From an uncultured Christensenellaceae bacterium (lineage in GTDB: Bacteria > Bacillota > Clostridia > Christensenellales > Pumilibacteraceae), in NCBI GenBank assembly GCA_910586925.1, contig CAJUKG010000003.1:62001-126000 (forward strand): a stretch of 64,000 bases of DNA, read 5' to 3'. This document shows, piece after piece, positions 18,332-28,049 of this stretch. Made by a program: the position numbers and the translations under genes. The notes below the pieces were generated by a model. The model had not been told where the DNA came from, did no database searches, and was given only the letters and a program-made list of their open reading frames with translations. Every line of letters starts with the position of its first letter. Positions within the stretch are counted from its first letter, which is position 1.

Positions 18332-21138
18332 GAAAATTACGGTTAGTCATAATAATATGTTTGCTGACGTGCTGTTCCGCATTGCTCCTCGCTTGCGGCG
18401 GTCCGACGCTCGACGGACCCGCAAATCTGCGCGTCAATGCGAATACGCTTGTGCTTACTTGGAACAAAGTCCCCGATGCTCGCGGATACGTGATAGATTT
18501 CGGCGACAGTCAAAAGACGGTTAATGTGAATTCGTACTCGCTCGAAGGTTTGCAACCGGGCGATTACGGTATTCGCGTCAAAGCTCTCGGCGACGACAAG
18601 AATTTTTCCGATTCCGGTTGGTCTAAAACGTACAAATTTACCCGCGAGTACGAGATAGGTCTCGGGTATACGGCGATAAACAACAATACCGAGTATGCCG
18701 TTTCGCGTATGGGTACGGCGTCGGGCGTAGTAACGGTTCCCGATTACTTCCGCGGCAAGCCCGTCACGAAGATCGCCGATCGCGCTTTCAACGGCAACGG
18801 CGGCAACCGCTTGACCGAAATAACGCTCGGCAACAACATTACCGAAATAGGTGAACGCGCGTTCTACAGCTGCTCGTCGCTCCAAAAAATAACCATTCCG
18901 AACAGCGTCGTGTCTATCGGCGCGAATGCTTTTCAAAACTGCGGCAGTTTGACTGAAATAACATTGCCCGACGGCGTTACCGAGATCGCGGATTATACTT
19001 TCGCGTATTGCCGCAAGCTCGCCGACGTCAAGTTCGGCAAAGCAGTTAAGTCGATAGGCGTTTCCGCATTTTCCAACTGCCCGATGCTCGCGCATATAAC
19101 CGTACCCGATACCGTTACCGCGATAGGCGAAAAAGCGTTTTCCAAAAGCGGTCTCGAGAGTTTCGACGCGGGCAACGGCGTAAAGACGATCGGCACGGAA
19201 GCGTTTGCGACGAATAAAAAGCTGAAGTCGATCGACATTGCGGGTCAAGTGGAATTGATAGGCGAATCCGCTTTCAAGGAATGTGAAGAACTTGTAAACG
19301 TAAATATCGGCGACAGCGTAAAAGCCATCGGCGACGGTGCGTTCGCAAAATGTTCCAAACTCGAAAATTTGTCTATCGGCAGTGGCGTTATGACTATCGG
19401 CGCGGCGGCATTCGGCGGCACGAAGCTGTACGCCGACGCGGCTGGTCCGCTCGTGTACGCAGACAAGTGGGTGGTCGGGTGCAAGGACAGAACGGTTACC
19501 GAACTCGAGTTCTCGGACACGGCGGTCGGGTTAGCCACGAACGCATGCAGCGGTCTTGCCGATCTTGCGGACGTCATTCTTCCCGACAGCGTGCGCATAT
19601 TGGATAACGGCGCGTTTCAGGCGTGCCCGAAATTGATGGGCTTTACCGCAGGCAGCGGATTGCGCTATATCGCGCGCGGCGCGTTTGCAAACTGCTCCAT
19701 ACTCACTTACGTCGAGTTAAATCAAGGTTTGCTGTATATCGGCGAGCGTGCGTTCGTCGGATGCAAAAGGCTGAATAATCTCGACGTTCCCGACTCGGTG
19801 CAGATCATTGAAGCATATGCGTTCAACGGTTGCGAAGCGTTGGATACCGTCACGCTCGGCACGGGCATGCGGTCTATAGGTACTTACGCGTTCAGAAACA
19901 CTAAGCTGTGGAATGACGCCACCGACGAGGTGTACGTAGGCAAGTGGCTCGTAGGCTGTGTCAACGAGAAAAAGAACAGCGTCGTCGTAAAGGACGATAC
20001 GGTGGGCATAAGCAATTACGCTTTCTATAACCTCGCTAATATCAATCGCGTGTCGATTCCCGAATCCGTCGAATACATGGGTACGTCGGTGTTCTATAAG
20101 TGCGGCGGACTTATGAGCGTGACGCTTCCGTCGGGCATGACGGAGATCCCCGACTACACTTTCTATAAGTGCGCGGGACTTACGAACGTAATTATCCCGC
20201 AGACGGTGAAAAGAATAGGGCGTTCCGCGTTTTACGGCTGTTCGTCGCTTGCGGAAGTGTCTATCCCCGCCGCAGTCAAAACGATAGGCGACTACGCTTT
20301 CTACGGTTGTGCGACGGACGAAACGAGCGGGCTGAAATCAGTCGATATTGCCGAGGGCGTGGAAAGTATCGGCAGCTACGCGTTCTGTAAATGTGCGGCG
20401 TTGCCCGAGATAAAACTTCCGAACTCGCTCAAGACGCTTGGAAATCACGTGTTCACCAAATGCTCGTCGTTAAAGACGGTGACTATAGGCAATAACGTGC
20501 GTTCGATCACCGATTACATGTTCAGTGAGTGCACGTCGCTCGAGAATATATACATTCCCGACGGCGTTACTTCGATCGGAGATTACGCGTTCTATAAATG
20601 CACCGCGCTCGGCGACGTGCGGTTCGGTGTGAATATAGCCGCAATAGGAAGATACGCGTTCTTTAATTGTAATTTGGATACGTTGGTTTTGCCCGATTTC
20701 GTCACTTCGATCGGGGCGTACGCTTTCCGTAACTGCAACAATTTGACGAGCGTCGTGCTCGGCGACAATTTACAGACGATAGGCGAGCATGCGTTTTACG
20801 GCTGTAAATCGCTCACAGCATATGCGGAAGCGACGGAGCTTCCGAGCGGGTGGAACAGCCGATGGAATTCTTCGTATCGTCCCGCGATATGGGGTTGCAA
20901 ACTCTCGGCGGACAAGAGCTACGTGGAGTCGTTCACGTTCTACGCGTCGGCTCTGACAAACGCGAATGCCAAAGGCGGCTTATCCGTGCCCGAACGCGAC
21001 GGATACACGTTCGGCGGTTGGACTACAGTCAAGGGCGGCACGACCGCCGAGTATCAAAACGACGGTCTGTTCGACGATGACGGAGTGACGAAAGTTCCCG
21101 AAGGTGCGGAGCTGTACGCGATTTGGATCCAAGCATAA
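18328..21138 (+). CDS. LRR_5 (BspA-type) lipoprotein with fibronectin-like N-terminus
   Basis: This 936-residue protein begins at an ATG overlapping the VWA gene stop (ATGA). A lipoprotein signal ends in LLAC (Cys23). Residues of about 30-105 look like a fibronectin type III domain (motifs LTWNKVPDARGY and YGIRVKAL). About 120-860 is a series of LRR_5 repeats, including paired modules with DKWVVGCKD- and GKWLVGCVN-like segments, and the C-terminus is an InlB-type B-repeat (GYTFGGW, ELYAIW). It should sit on the outer face of the membrane. Coupling to the VWA operon is the notable point: it may be the ligand-binding or substrate-presenting part of that complex. Confidence 0.9.
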   Translation: MRKLRLVIIICLLTCCSALLLACGGPTLDGPANLRVNANTLVLTWNKVPDARGYVIDFGDSQKTVNVNSYSLEGLQPGDYGIRVKALGDDKNFSDSGWSKTYKFTREYEIGLGYTAINNNTEYAVSRMGTASGVVTVPDYFRGKPVTKIADRAFNGNGGNRLTEITLGNNITEIGERAFYSCSSLQKITIPNSVVSIGANAFQNCGSLTEITLPDGVTEIADYTFAYCRKLADVKFGKAVKSIGVSAFSNCPMLAHITVPDTVTAIGEKAFSKSGLESFDAGNGVKTIGTEAFATNKKLKSIDIAGQVELIGESAFKECEELVNVNIGDSVKAIGDGAFAKCSKLENLSIGSGVMTIGAAAFGGTKLYADAAGPLVYADKWVVGCKDRTVTELEFSDTAVGLATNACSGLADLADVILPDSVRILDNGAFQACPKLMGFTAGSGLRYIARGAFANCSILTYVELNQGLLYIGERAFVGCKRLNNLDVPDSVQIIEAYAFNGCEALDTVTLGTGMRSIGTYAFRNTKLWNDATDEVYVGKWLVGCVNEKKNSVVVKDDTVGISNYAFYNLANINRVSIPESVEYMGTSVFYKCGGLMSVTLPSGMTEIPDYTFYKCAGLTNVIIPQTVKRIGRSAFYGCSSLAEVSIPAAVKTIGDYAFYGCATDETSGLKSVDIAEGVESIGSYAFCKCAALPEIKLPNSLKTLGNHVFTKCSSLKTVTIGNNVRSITDYMFSECTSLENIYIPDGVTSIGDYAFYKCTALGDVRFGVNIAAIGRYAFFNCNLDTLVLPDFVTSIGAYAFRNCNNLTSVVLGDNLQTIGEHAFYGCKSLTAYAEATELPSGWNSRWNSSYRPAIWGCKLSADKSYVESFTFYASALTNANAKGGLSVPERDGYTFGGWTTVKGGTTAEYQNDGLFDDDGVTKVPEGAELYAIWIQA

Positions 21139-21166
21139 AATTCAACTTTACAAGGATATGGAAAAC

Positions 21167-24100
21167 ATGAAAAAATTTACGAAGATTGCAATATTGCTGT
21201 CGGTGATCGCGGCAATGACGTTTGCGGTAATGGCGTGCGCATCTGCGTCAAACGTCGAGATCGAGGAAGTCAAGCTCTCGCAGACCGTGTTCGTGCAGGG
21301 CGAAGACCCTGTTTTCGCAGGCAAAATCAAGGTCATCACCGAGGACGCAACGGAAGTCGTCGATATGACCGCAGAGGGCGTGACGGTTACGGGCTTCGAT
21401 AAAAACAAACCCGGCGAACAGGCGATCACCGTTTCTTACGGCGGTGGCAGTAAGTCGGTCACAGTCAACGTAGTGCCGCGCATTGTCGCGGACAATTACG
21501 AGTCGAAGTATTTCGTCGGCGAGCAGTTGGACACGTCCAAAGGGCGGATCAAAATTACCCGCAACGACGGTACGACTTTTGCGGTGCCCATGAACGACGA
21601 TGCGGTAAGCTATGAGTTCGATTCGTCGACGGCGGCGTCGCCCGCGAAAGTTGCCGTACGGTATCAAAACGGCGGCGACAGTTATAGTGGCGCGTTTGAC
21701 GTGACCGTGTATGCCGTGGAAGAATCCACACTCAACAAGCCCAACAAGACCGCCTACAAGAGCCACGAAGCGGGACTCGATCTGTCGGGCGGATATTTGT
21801 ATCTCAAGAACGGCGAGTATCAAAAAGCAGTCGTGCTCGCGCCGAGCATGGTAAGCGGTTTCGACCTTTCCGCCGCGACCGATGCGAACAGGAAAACGCC
21901 GCTCGAACAAAGACTCACCGTAAAATATGCGTCGACAACTCTGTATTACGACATAAAAATTACATACAGCGACGTTTCGTATATCCGTCAGTCGGTAAGC
22001 GCGTTGAACGGCATAGATTGGAGCGGCGACGCACTGCCTGCGATCGCAAAGGCGCAGGGCGATGCGGCGATCGAGGCGATGCGGTTGTATTTAGATCTTT
22101 CGGATGCCGACAAAGTACTCGTCACCGCCGCGGAGCAGACGGCGATCGTTCGCGCCGCTACGGTGTACGGCATGAACTTGTTTGAAACGGAAACCGTCAA
22201 CAAGTATTCCGACGTATTCGACTATGCTACGGACGGTATGACGGGCGCGAAAAAGTTTGCCGTGAAAAATGATGCCTCGAACACTCGGGTGAAAGCGGCT
22301 TATGACGCGTTGGGCGAGAATACGGCGTTGAGCGATTTGGCGACGCTTCTTGCCGACATGCAGACAGCTTACGAAGGATATAAGTTCTTCGGAGAGCTTG
22401 CTGTCGATGCGTATCTGGCGGGCGCGACGGGATACGACGAAACTATTGCGAACCTCGGTTTCGCGCTCGAGTTATACGAAACGGTGAAAGACGTTCCCGC
22501 CGATTGGACGGTGGACAACGTCACTGACAATGTTAAGCTCGAGGACGCGCTCGATTTGATCGAAAGTAACGATAATATGGGAGCACTCGCGTACACTCTC
22601 GCGTCGGCTTGGCGCAAAACCGCGCTTGCGGCGGAGAGTGAAGACCTGTCGGATATTCTGTACGCGTATTGCTATAAGACGGACAATGCGGAAATGCTTT
22701 CTGCGATAGCCAAAGTACAGCCGCCCGCAGAAGTCGCGGGATTTATGATGAATGTGTATATTGCGAACATATATTCGCAAATACCCGGCAGCATCATGTT
22801 TATGAGTTCGTATCTCGCGGCGGAAAAAGAGTATGAAAAACTCGCCGCATCCGATGACGAAATACTCGTTTGGATCTGCGAAACTCTCAAACTCGAAAAC
22901 AGCCTGCTCGCGCTCAAAATCTCCGAAACAGGTTATTTTGCCCGCATGGGCATTGTGGCGGACGATGCCGCCGTCGACGCGTTGTGGGTGCAGTATGCGG
23001 ATATTACCGATAAATTTATGCAGTTTGTCGGCGAGGCGGAGATCACGCAAGAGAAGTTCGATGCGTTTTGCGCAACGGCGGAGTTCAAAGCGGCAGTTCC
23101 CGCAATGTTCCAAAGTTTTATAGATTTGATGCCGACGCAACGCATGGGATTTTTGTTGTCGCTCGATATGCGTTATTCCGAAAACGCGGGGCAAGGCAAG
23201 CTGTTCTTCCTCAACAATGAGTATAACGATTACTTCCCGATGTTTGTCGGTGCGTACTACGACGGTGTGCTTTCCGAAAATGCGTTTGAAGCATTCTGCT
23301 ATCTCGCGCTCGCGACTGAATGTCAGTCTTTGGGACTTTCCGCGTTCGACACCTATCTCGGTAAAGTTTCCACGCTCTATATAGCGAATGATCTCGGCAA
23401 TGACGACACGTTTGCCGCCGTAAACGGAATTTATCAAAAACTTCTCAAAATATCCGCATACAAAGACAAGGATATTGCAAACCTCTTTATCGACGCGGAC
23501 TATGCGAGCAGCAATATGTCGCTCAAGAACGTGTTCGATAACATGGATAAAGCGTTTATGTTCATGGCGACGGCGTATCAAAACAAAGCGTATTCCGCAG
23601 TAGTCGCTGCGTTCGAAACCGTCGAACAATATGTTTCGGATATAATGAACAGCACTGCGCAGGACGTGAAGGATGTTTTCAGTTACCAAAAATGTTGCAA
23701 GATCGTTCAGGGCGGTTCGACTTACGAAAATATGTATTACGGCATGCGTTCGACGTATATTGCGCTCGTCGGTGCGTACTCGGACGAGTGGACGCCCGAA
23801 CTTAAAAAAGCGTTTGCCGATTCGTATTTTGTCATGTATACTACGTTGTTGCAAGACGCGTCGTTCGATACGACGCCCGCTACGTGGTCGAAAGTCAATA
23901 AAGCCATGACGTCGTTCCGCGCTCTCGACAAGCACTCGCAAATGCTGTTTTTGTCGTTAGACGGTTACGGGGTTTATCACGGCGGATTGCTGGATTATTT
24001 CGATACCGTGTTCGCATCGAACGATAAAGCGAAAGATGTGGCGCAATCGCTTGTATATGCTGAAATGGCGTACGTAATTTATGCCAACGATCCCGCGGCA

Positions 24101-24283
24101 GAAGATGATGACGGCAAGAAGTATTCGGATGCGTTCAAAGAATGTATGCAGACGGTCGAAAGCGGTTATGCGACGCTTACCGACGCAGAGAAGAAGTATT
24201 TGAGCGATATGTACGCTTACTATCACGAAAAGTACGAAGAACTTCTCGCTGCGACGGAAACACCCGTCGAGCCGCAGGCGTAA
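21167..24283 (+). CDS. Large lipoprotein with bacterial Ig-like domains
   Basis: I place the start at 21167, giving 1,038 residues, because the AAGGA at 21152-21156 is well spaced from it but only 1 nt from the alternative ATG at 21158. The lipobox is VMAC (Cys24). Residues of about 30-210 form two Ig-like domains of the Big_3 type with TVNVVP- and VTVYAV-like endings. The rest (about 240-1030) is mainly helical, with no family I recognise. It is the last gene before a strong terminator and probably the final member of the MoxR/VWA operon. A surface scaffold role is inferred. Confidence 0.8.
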   Translation: MKKFTKIAILLSVIAAMTFAVMACASASNVEIEEVKLSQTVFVQGEDPVFAGKIKVITEDATEVVDMTAEGVTVTGFDKNKPGEQAITVSYGGGSKSVTVNVVPRIVADNYESKYFVGEQLDTSKGRIKITRNDGTTFAVPMNDDAVSYEFDSSTAASPAKVAVRYQNGGDSYSGAFDVTVYAVEESTLNKPNKTAYKSHEAGLDLSGGYLYLKNGEYQKAVVLAPSMVSGFDLSAATDANRKTPLEQRLTVKYASTTLYYDIKITYSDVSYIRQSVSALNGIDWSGDALPAIAKAQGDAAIEAMRLYLDLSDADKVLVTAAEQTAIVRAATVYGMNLFETETVNKYSDVFDYATDGMTGAKKFAVKNDASNTRVKAAYDALGENTALSDLATLLADMQTAYEGYKFFGELAVDAYLAGATGYDETIANLGFALELYETVKDVPADWTVDNVTDNVKLEDALDLIESNDNMGALAYTLASAWRKTALAAESEDLSDILYAYCYKTDNAEMLSAIAKVQPPAEVAGFMMNVYIANIYSQIPGSIMFMSSYLAAEKEYEKLAASDDEILVWICETLKLENSLLALKISETGYFARMGIVADDAAVDALWVQYADITDKFMQFVGEAEITQEKFDAFCATAEFKAAVPAMFQSFIDLMPTQRMGFLLSLDMRYSENAGQGKLFFLNNEYNDYFPMFVGAYYDGVLSENAFEAFCYLALATECQSLGLSAFDTYLGKVSTLYIANDLGNDDTFAAVNGIYQKLLKISAYKDKDIANLFIDADYASSNMSLKNVFDNMDKAFMFMATAYQNKAYSAVVAAFETVEQYVSDIMNSTAQDVKDVFSYQKCCKIVQGGSTYENMYYGMRSTYIALVGAYSDEWTPELKKAFADSYFVMYTTLLQDASFDTTPATWSKVNKAMTSFRALDKHSQMLFLSLDGYGVYHGGLLDYFDTVFASNDKAKDVAQSLVYAEMAYVIYANDPAAEDDDGKKYSDAFKECMQTVESGYATLTDAEKKYLSDMYAYYHEKYEELLAATETPVEPQA

Positions 24284-24308
24284 TTCGCGATAACGAAACA
24301 AACGGCAA

Positions 24309-24338
24309 CGGACTTGACTTATGTCGAGTCCGTTTTTC
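24309..24338 (+). terminator. Rho-independent terminator of the MoxR/VWA operon
   Basis: An 11-bp stem (24309-24319 with 24324-24334, one G-T pair) with the loop TTAT is followed by five T (24334-24338). It lies 25 bp after the stop of the gene ending at 24283. Confidence 0.9.
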
Positions 24339-24669
24339 GTGCCGATTTTTGCGCGGTCGGCGTCGCGGTGTTCCGAGCGCGTGAGGATTGCCGGAAAAAT
24401 CGCGAAGAATGCGGCTATGCGGCGTTCGGTAAAAATAGAGGAATTTTTCAAAAATTTTGATTTTTCGCTATGAAACTTCTTGCTATTTATGTGTTGATTT
24501 GGTATAATAATGTTGAAATTTGGCGTATGAATGGATATTATGCAATTCCGTACTTTTCGACGTCACTTGTGCGTCGATACGAAAACATAATATCGCGCTG
24601 CGGTGATACCGCTTCGCGTCGTTGCTATTTATGTGTTCGCTTATGCGGCGCAGATTACGGGAAGTGTAA
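24339..24669 (+). other. Intergenic region and leader of the ten-gene unit
   Basis: Apart from the promoter at 24480-24508, this stretch holds a 16-bp direct repeat (24480-24495 and 24622-24637), a 6-bp inverted repeat (24557-24562 with 24572-24577) and a 5-bp hairpin (24600-24612). A short frame from an ATG at 24527 runs to a TGA at 24671-24673, overlapping the next start as ATGA, but it has no convincing ribosome site. No known riboswitch is recognisable. Confidence 0.6.
24480..24508 (+). promoter_or_regulatory. Promoter of the transglutaminase/AAA/GTPase operon
   Basis: TTGCTA (24480-24485) and TATAAT (24503-24508) are separated by 17 bp. Transcription would start near 24515, leaving a leader of about 155 nt. 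The -10 is perfect and the -35 matches TTG plus the final A. Confidence 0.75.
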
Positions 24670-25719
24670 ATGATAAGGTATTACGACAGGCTGACGGCAG
24701 AACAGAAAAATGCTTATGCGGCTATCAAGACCGCGCTCGAGCAAAAAACGGCTTATGCGAATGCGCGCGTGTCCGACGGGTTCGTCGCGGCGTATGAGGC
24801 TGTTGTTTTCGATTATCCGCTGTGCTGTGTGTCGCATCACGGTGTTGCTTGCGATTACGACGGGCGCAGTTATGCGTTCGTATATTCGGATGCCGACGAA
24901 TCGGCGTTTTATGCCAAGTTCGACCGCATTATCGACAAAGTAAATACCGCATATAACCGCGGCGTGGATATGACGCCGTACGGACTGTATAAAGCGATAT
25001 ACGACGTGCTTTCGGATATGATAGTGTACGACTTTGACGCATTGAAACGGTATTCGAGTCTTTCCGACAATAACAACAGAGCCGAAATAATGCGGTTTTT
25101 GCGCAAGAAGGGTAATGCGTTTTCGCCGTACGGCGCGCTCGTCGAGAAAAAAGCGGTGTGCAACGGCATAGCTAAACTCTACAAAGCGGTGTGCGACAGG
25201 CTGGGCTTGCCGTGCGCGTGCGTCAAAGCGCGGCGTGAGCAAACGATCGGGCGCGGCGAAGAATTCGGCGACGGTTCGCCGTGCGACCATTTACTCAATG
25301 TTATCGAGATCGACGGCGGATATGCGTTTGTAGATCTTACAAACGGACTTAAAACAAAAGATATTCCGATAACCGTATACGACTTTTTCGCCGTCAATTA
25401 TGCGGTATTGGGTAAATCGTTTCGGCTTTTGCCGCGCGACCTCGCGACGTTCGACTGTAGCGGCGCGGACAATGTATATTTCGAGCGCAATAAACTTGTT
25501 TTCCGCAATATCGGCGAACTTCGGCGGTATCTCGCGGGCTATGCCTTCAAGCATACGAACGGCGAAGTGCGTGCGTACTATAGCGGCGGTAAAGTAAGCG
25601 ACGACGACTTGCGCGTAATAGCGGAAGATATTCTTTATGCGCACTGTCCGCCTATGAAATGGATAGATAATGTACGGTGCGTGAACGGTTTTATAACCTG
25701 CGCGATCACAGACAGGTAA
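24670..25719 (+). CDS. Transglutaminase-like cysteine protein
   Basis: This 349-residue protein has a transglutaminase-like core with a plausible Cys-His-Asp triad: Cys164 in KAVCNG, His207 in CDHLLN and Asp222 in FVDLT, in the spacing normal for the family. No signal peptide is visible, so it appears cytoplasmic. The N-terminal 130 residues are helical. The C-terminal 100 residues (VYFERNKLVFRN and after) are unrecognised. Such proteins act as proteases, peptide N-glycanases or cross-linkers; which applies here is unknown. It heads the operon, 59 bp ahead of the Clp-type AAA+ gene. Confidence 0.75.
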   Translation: MIRYYDRLTAEQKNAYAAIKTALEQKTAYANARVSDGFVAAYEAVVFDYPLCCVSHHGVACDYDGRSYAFVYSDADESAFYAKFDRIIDKVNTAYNRGVDMTPYGLYKAIYDVLSDMIVYDFDALKRYSSLSDNNNRAEIMRFLRKKGNAFSPYGALVEKKAVCNGIAKLYKAVCDRLGLPCACVKARREQTIGRGEEFGDGSPCDHLLNVIEIDGGYAFVDLTNGLKTKDIPITVYDFFAVNYAVLGKSFRLLPRDLATFDCSGADNVYFERNKLVFRNIGELRRYLAGYAFKHTNGEVRAYYSGGKVSDDDLRVIAEDILYAHCPPMKWIDNVRCVNGFITCAITDR

Positions 25720-25778
25720 TTTCGCCGCGTATGCGGTATCGACAAAACAGATAACGGTCAAAAGGAGATAATCAAATC

Positions 25779-28046
25779 ATGCCAAACGAATGGATGCCCA
25801 AGTGGCAGAAGGACCTCGACACTTATTATTCGCTGTACAACACGTTTGTTTTTACGGGGTACATCGACGACATGCTGCCGATAGAAGAAGACGGCGTAGT
25901 TTCGTATGTTGGCATCGAGAAGTATATCGAACGCAAGTACGGCGGCGACGCGCCCAAAAAGTGCGTCATTATTTACGATCCCACCGAGTCGGAAGGCAAA
26001 CAGTTTCGTATTTGCGGCGATACACTCGAAATGCCGCCCGATGATGACGAGGACGAGAACGGAGAGCCTGCGATACCCGACATAGGATATGTCGATTCGC
26101 GTGCGCAGCATTTTTACGATATTACAAAGGATGAGGATTTGAGCGATTGGCTTATCGAACACAAAAATTCCGGTCCGTCGCTCGCGTTTTCGTACATACA
26201 TTACGCACTCACCGAAAAGGGTGACAGGCTTTCGGATAACGAGAGAGCGCATCTTCCTTCGCGGATAAGAAGCCTTCTCGACAGATTGTTCGGCACGGAA
26301 ACGGGCGGCTATATTTTCGTCATTAAAATGGCGAGCAGGTTGCTCACTCGCGATACGGTCAGCGGCAACGGCAACGGAATAAGCGACGACGAGCTTGTTA
26401 TTTTCCGTCAGCTTTTGAGTATCGCGCAGTGTATTCAGAATTCGGACGAGGGCAAGATCATGCTGCTCGCGAACAAAAAGGAAGATCTCCCCGTATGGTT
26501 TACCGACGAGATCTCCAACCACTATATTAAGGTCATCGACGTGCAAAAACCGAGCGAAGATATGCGCAAGCATTTCTTCGAAAACGAGCTTATAGGTCGT
26601 TCGGCGTTTTCGAACGCGTTTATTTCGGCGTATCGCGCGGGTAGTCCCGAATATCGCGACAAGGTTAAAAAGAAGTATTGCGCGTATACCGACGATTTCA
26701 CCATGGGTATGCACGTCAAGTTCGGCGAGTATGCGCGAGTGGTAAAAGCGAACGGCGAGGCTACGGAGTTCGACGACCCCGAGAAAATCGGTTTTGCCGT
26801 GACGTCGTTCCGCGCAGGCGAAATGCCCAATCCGTGGAACGATCCCGAAAAAGTTCGCGCGCTCATAAACATAAAAGAAACGGTGGAGCGCACGGGGATC
26901 ATCGGACAGGATCAAGCTCTCACGCAGGCGCAGGACATATTGACTACGGCGGCGGTAGGGCTTGGCAGAAGCGGCAACGACGCGCCTCGCGCGGTGCTTT
27001 TCCTCGCGGGTCCCACGGGTACGGGTAAAACCGAGCTGTGCAAAAAGATAGCGGAAACGGTGTTCGGAAGCAAGGATAAAATGGTGCGGTTCGATATGTC
27101 CGAGTACCGCGAAGCGGAATCCGATCAAAAGCTGTTCGGTGCGCCTCCCGGGTATGTCGGTTACGAAAACGGCGGCAGGCTCACCAATGCGATAAAGAAA
27201 GAGCCGTTCTCGCTCGTGCTTTTCGACGAGATAGAAAAGGCGCACCCGAGTATCCTCGACAAGTTTTTGCAGATCGTCGGTGACGGCAGACTTACCGACG
27301 GCAAGGGCGAAACGGTGCGGTTCACCGACTGCATAATAGTCGTAACTTCCAATGCGGGTATCACGCCCGACAAGGACATTACCCATCATCAGCTCGCGAC
27401 GCAAATGGGCGATGAACGCAAGAATTTCACGAGCGAGTTTTCGGAGTTTGCCGATCCCGATCCTGCAACGACGTCGGTCGCTGTGCGCAACGACCGTGGC
27501 GACGTCGTCGGGCAGGAGCGTGTTTATAACGACAGGGTAATAACGATCAAAGACATAATCGAAAAAGAAGAAGCGGGTGTTCAGCCGCAAGTCATTTACG
27601 AAAATCTCAAAGAACAACTGCGGTTTTACGTGAAAGCTTATTTCTACTGCAAGCTCGGTCGTCCCGAACTGTACGGCAGGTTTTCCAATGCAATGGTTTA
27701 TTACAACTTCATTGCGAAGGACGCGGTGAAACCGATCGTCGAAAAGCGCGTAAACGAGATCAACGCCGACGCGATTTCGGTCAAGCGGTTGAGCGGCATA
27801 GACTGTTCCGCAGTCATCGACAAGCTCGTGAATAACTGCAATACCTCCGAGGTGCGGGCGAGCGGCGCGCGCGGAATAATCAACGAGGTAAACAGAGTGT
27901 ACGGCAACAGTCTTAACAATTACTTCGCTTCTATAATGAAAAGGGATATTTCGCACTTGTTCGACGGCGTGCGGCTTACGGCGTCCGTAGTCGCTGGCAG
28001 CGACGGCAAGGCGAAACTCGATGCTTCGGATATAAATTGGAGATAA
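25779..28046 (+). CDS. Clp-type (ClpA/ClpB D2-like) AAA+ ATPase with unusual N-terminal half
   Basis: This 755-residue protein has a C-terminal AAA+ module of the Clp D2 class: Walker A GPTGTGKT (411-418), pore loop GYVGY (458-462) and Walker B LFDEIEKAHP (D483, E484). The GYVG loop implies threading of a polypeptide. The N-terminal 370 residues lack an intact Walker A. They include an IIYDP segment, an acidic stretch (PPDDDEDENGE) and a LLANKKEDLP segment, as if a degenerate AAA domain or sensor replaced D1. No ClpP-binding loop of the IGF type was found. The ribosome site AGGAG lies 11 nt before the ATG. The next gene starts 3 nt after the stop, so they are cotranscribed. A remodelling role within this operon is inferred. 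Confidence 0.85.
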   Translation: MPNEWMPKWQKDLDTYYSLYNTFVFTGYIDDMLPIEEDGVVSYVGIEKYIERKYGGDAPKKCVIIYDPTESEGKQFRICGDTLEMPPDDDEDENGEPAIPDIGYVDSRAQHFYDITKDEDLSDWLIEHKNSGPSLAFSYIHYALTEKGDRLSDNERAHLPSRIRSLLDRLFGTETGGYIFVIKMASRLLTRDTVSGNGNGISDDELVIFRQLLSIAQCIQNSDEGKIMLLANKKEDLPVWFTDEISNHYIKVIDVQKPSEDMRKHFFENELIGRSAFSNAFISAYRAGSPEYRDKVKKKYCAYTDDFTMGMHVKFGEYARVVKANGEATEFDDPEKIGFAVTSFRAGEMPNPWNDPEKVRALINIKETVERTGIIGQDQALTQAQDILTTAAVGLGRSGNDAPRAVLFLAGPTGTGKTELCKKIAETVFGSKDKMVRFDMSEYREAESDQKLFGAPPGYVGYENGGRLTNAIKKEPFSLVLFDEIEKAHPSILDKFLQIVGDGRLTDGKGETVRFTDCIIVVTSNAGITPDKDITHHQLATQMGDERKNFTSEFSEFADPDPATTSVAVRNDRGDVVGQERVYNDRVITIKDIIEKEEAGVQPQVIYENLKEQLRFYVKAYFYCKLGRPELYGRFSNAMVYYNFIAKDAVKPIVEKRVNEINADAISVKRLSGIDCSAVIDKLVNNCNTSEVRASGARGIINEVNRVYGNSLNNYFASIMKRDISHLFDGVRLTASVVAGSDGKAKLDASDINWR

Positions 28047-28049
28047 GCA

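Noticed and set aside
24527..24673. Upstream frame of 48 residues before the transglutaminase-like gene
   Set aside because: No convincing ribosome site and atypical Cys/Arg-rich composition; kept only as part of the leader observation.
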